NCBI GenBank assembly: GCA_004557805.1
Contig: SFFS01000127.1
Span: 1-7,056 of the forward strand
Source: Clostridiales bacterium
Lineage (GTDB): Bacteria > Bacillota > Clostridia > Christensenellales > Aristaeellaceae
Reading direction: 5' to 3'
DNA: 7,056 nucleotides
Both the position numbers and the translations under genes were made by a program. This document shows, in pieces, positions 6,535 through 7,056 of the stretch. The notes beneath the pieces are model-generated. The model ran no database searches. It was not told where the DNA came from and saw nothing but the letters and a program-made list of their open reading frames with translations. Position 1 is the first letter of the stretch. Each line of letters opens with the position of its first letter.

Positions 6535-7056
6535 TCAGCGCGCGGGCGCGGGGCCGATGCTCTCCCCGTTTACAAATTCCACATGGATTGTACGCTTTTT
6601 GTGCGGAACGCCGTTGATCTCCTCGAGCAGCATCTGCATCAGCTGCCGGCCGGTTTCAAAGGTGTGAACGTCCATCGTCGCAAGGCTTGGGGTGACGTAG
6701 CGCAGCACCTGCAGACGGTCGCACCCGGCGAGGGAAACGTCCTCCGGCACGCGCAGCCCCGTCCGGCGCAGCTCGCGCATGGCGCCCAGCGCCATCAGAT
6801 CGTTGACAGCGTATACGGCGGTGAACGGAACGCCTCTCGCCAGCAGCTCGCGCACGGCGCGCACGCCCTCGGCCTCGTCCGTAGCGGCGGTGGGAAGCCC
6901 GTCCACGATCAGCTCCTTGCGCAGGGGAAGCCGCCGTCTCGCCAGCGCGTCGCGCCAGGCGTGATAGCGCCAGTGCTGCGGCGAGGCGATGGGGAGACCG
7001 CTGAGGAACGCGATATCGCGGTGTCCGTTTAGAAGGAGAGAGTCGAGCAGGCTGTC
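6535..7056 (-). CDS. LacI-family transcriptional regulator, N-terminus outside the window
   Basis: The last 173 residues of a LacI/GalR-type repressor; a full protein has about 330-345, so the helix-turn-helix and the first half of the sensor domain are beyond the right edge. Seen: GHRDIAFLSGLP near the start, then FTAVYAVNDLMALGAMREL and GLRVPEDVSLAGCD, which are hallmark segments of the periplasmic-binding-protein-like effector domain, and a SLATMDVHTFETGRQLMQML segment near the end. The protein ends about 10 residues past the family's usual final strand, with GPAPAR. It lies 67 bp upstream of the binding-protein gene in the same direction, so it probably senses the imported sugar or a product and controls this operon, perhaps including itself. 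DNA-binding specificity cannot be read from this part. Confidence 0.93.
   Translation of the reverse strand, partial: DSLLDSLLLNGHRDIAFLSGLPIASPQHWRYHAWRDALARRRLPLRKELIVDGLPTAATDEAEGVRAVRELLARGVPFTAVYAVNDLMALGAMRELRRTGLRVPEDVSLAGCDRLQVLRYVTPSLATMDVHTFETGRQLMQMLLEEINGVPHKKRTIHVEFVNGESIGPAPAR

Noticed and set aside
6529..6545. CCGCGC / GCGCGG hairpin overlapping the regulator's stop codon as a terminator
   Set aside because: No T-run follows in the direction of transcription, and short G+C palindromes are frequent in this sequence.
6468..6560. Possible promoter with TAAAAT as -10 in the gap before the binding-protein gene
   Set aside because: No acceptable -35 lies at 16-18 bp and the surrounding G+C-rich palindromic sequence makes the match weak; I could not support a promoter call.
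4077..6617. Very long open frame on the plus strand (846 codons) opposite the binding protein and the propeller region
   Set aside because: Its translation is rich in H, R, G, A and V with no recognisable domain, and it lies antisense to two clearly recognised genes. Long antisense frames are expected in G+C-rich coding DNA.
6535..6906. Internal start giving a 123-residue version of the regulator
   Set aside because: LacI-family similarity continues upstream in frame to the window edge (GHRDIAFLSG), so this is an incomplete view of a longer gene.

Overview
The window is one co-directional gene cluster, read entirely on the minus strand. From right to left, the direction of transcription, it holds the 3' half of a LacI-family regulator, a secreted sugar-binding protein of an ABC importer, a MalF-type permease fused to a seven-repeat beta-propeller, a MalG-type permease, and the first 603 codons of a GH78 alpha-L-rhamnosidase. 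The first and last genes run off the window.

The organism looks like a bacterium of fairly high G+C content, most likely a gut- or rumen-type Bacillota (Clostridia-like). This is inferred from strong AAGGAGG-type ribosome binding sites, GTG and TTG starts, a LacI / MalE-F-G / glycosidase layout without a local ATPase, and the protein sequences. No rRNA or other marker gene is present to prove it, and a diderm Firmicute is not excluded.

Layout: 6535-7056 is the effector-binding domain of the LacI-type regulator. 6468-6534 is a short gap holding the ribosome binding site of the next gene and small inverted repeats. 4890-6467 is the solute-binding protein. 4752-4889 is a structured gap with two consecutive stem-loops; the second resembles an intrinsic terminator or attenuator and would let the binding protein be made in excess over the permeases. 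2739-4751 is the propeller-permease fusion. 1894-2742 is the second permease, overlapping the first by four bases (GTGA). 1811-1893 is a gap with a hairpin, a 12-bp palindrome and a good ribosome binding site. 1-1810 is the rhamnosidase.

Working model (inference): the binding protein captures a rhamnose-containing glycoside or oligosaccharide, the two permeases import it using an ATPase encoded elsewhere, and the rhamnosidase, which has no signal peptide, removes rhamnose in the cytoplasm. The LacI protein probably responds to the sugar or a breakdown product. The most unusual point is the extracytoplasmic beta-propeller inserted between a signal-anchor helix and the permease core. It sits beside a binding protein that lacks the lipobox cysteine normally used for membrane anchoring, so the propeller could be a docking or sensing module.
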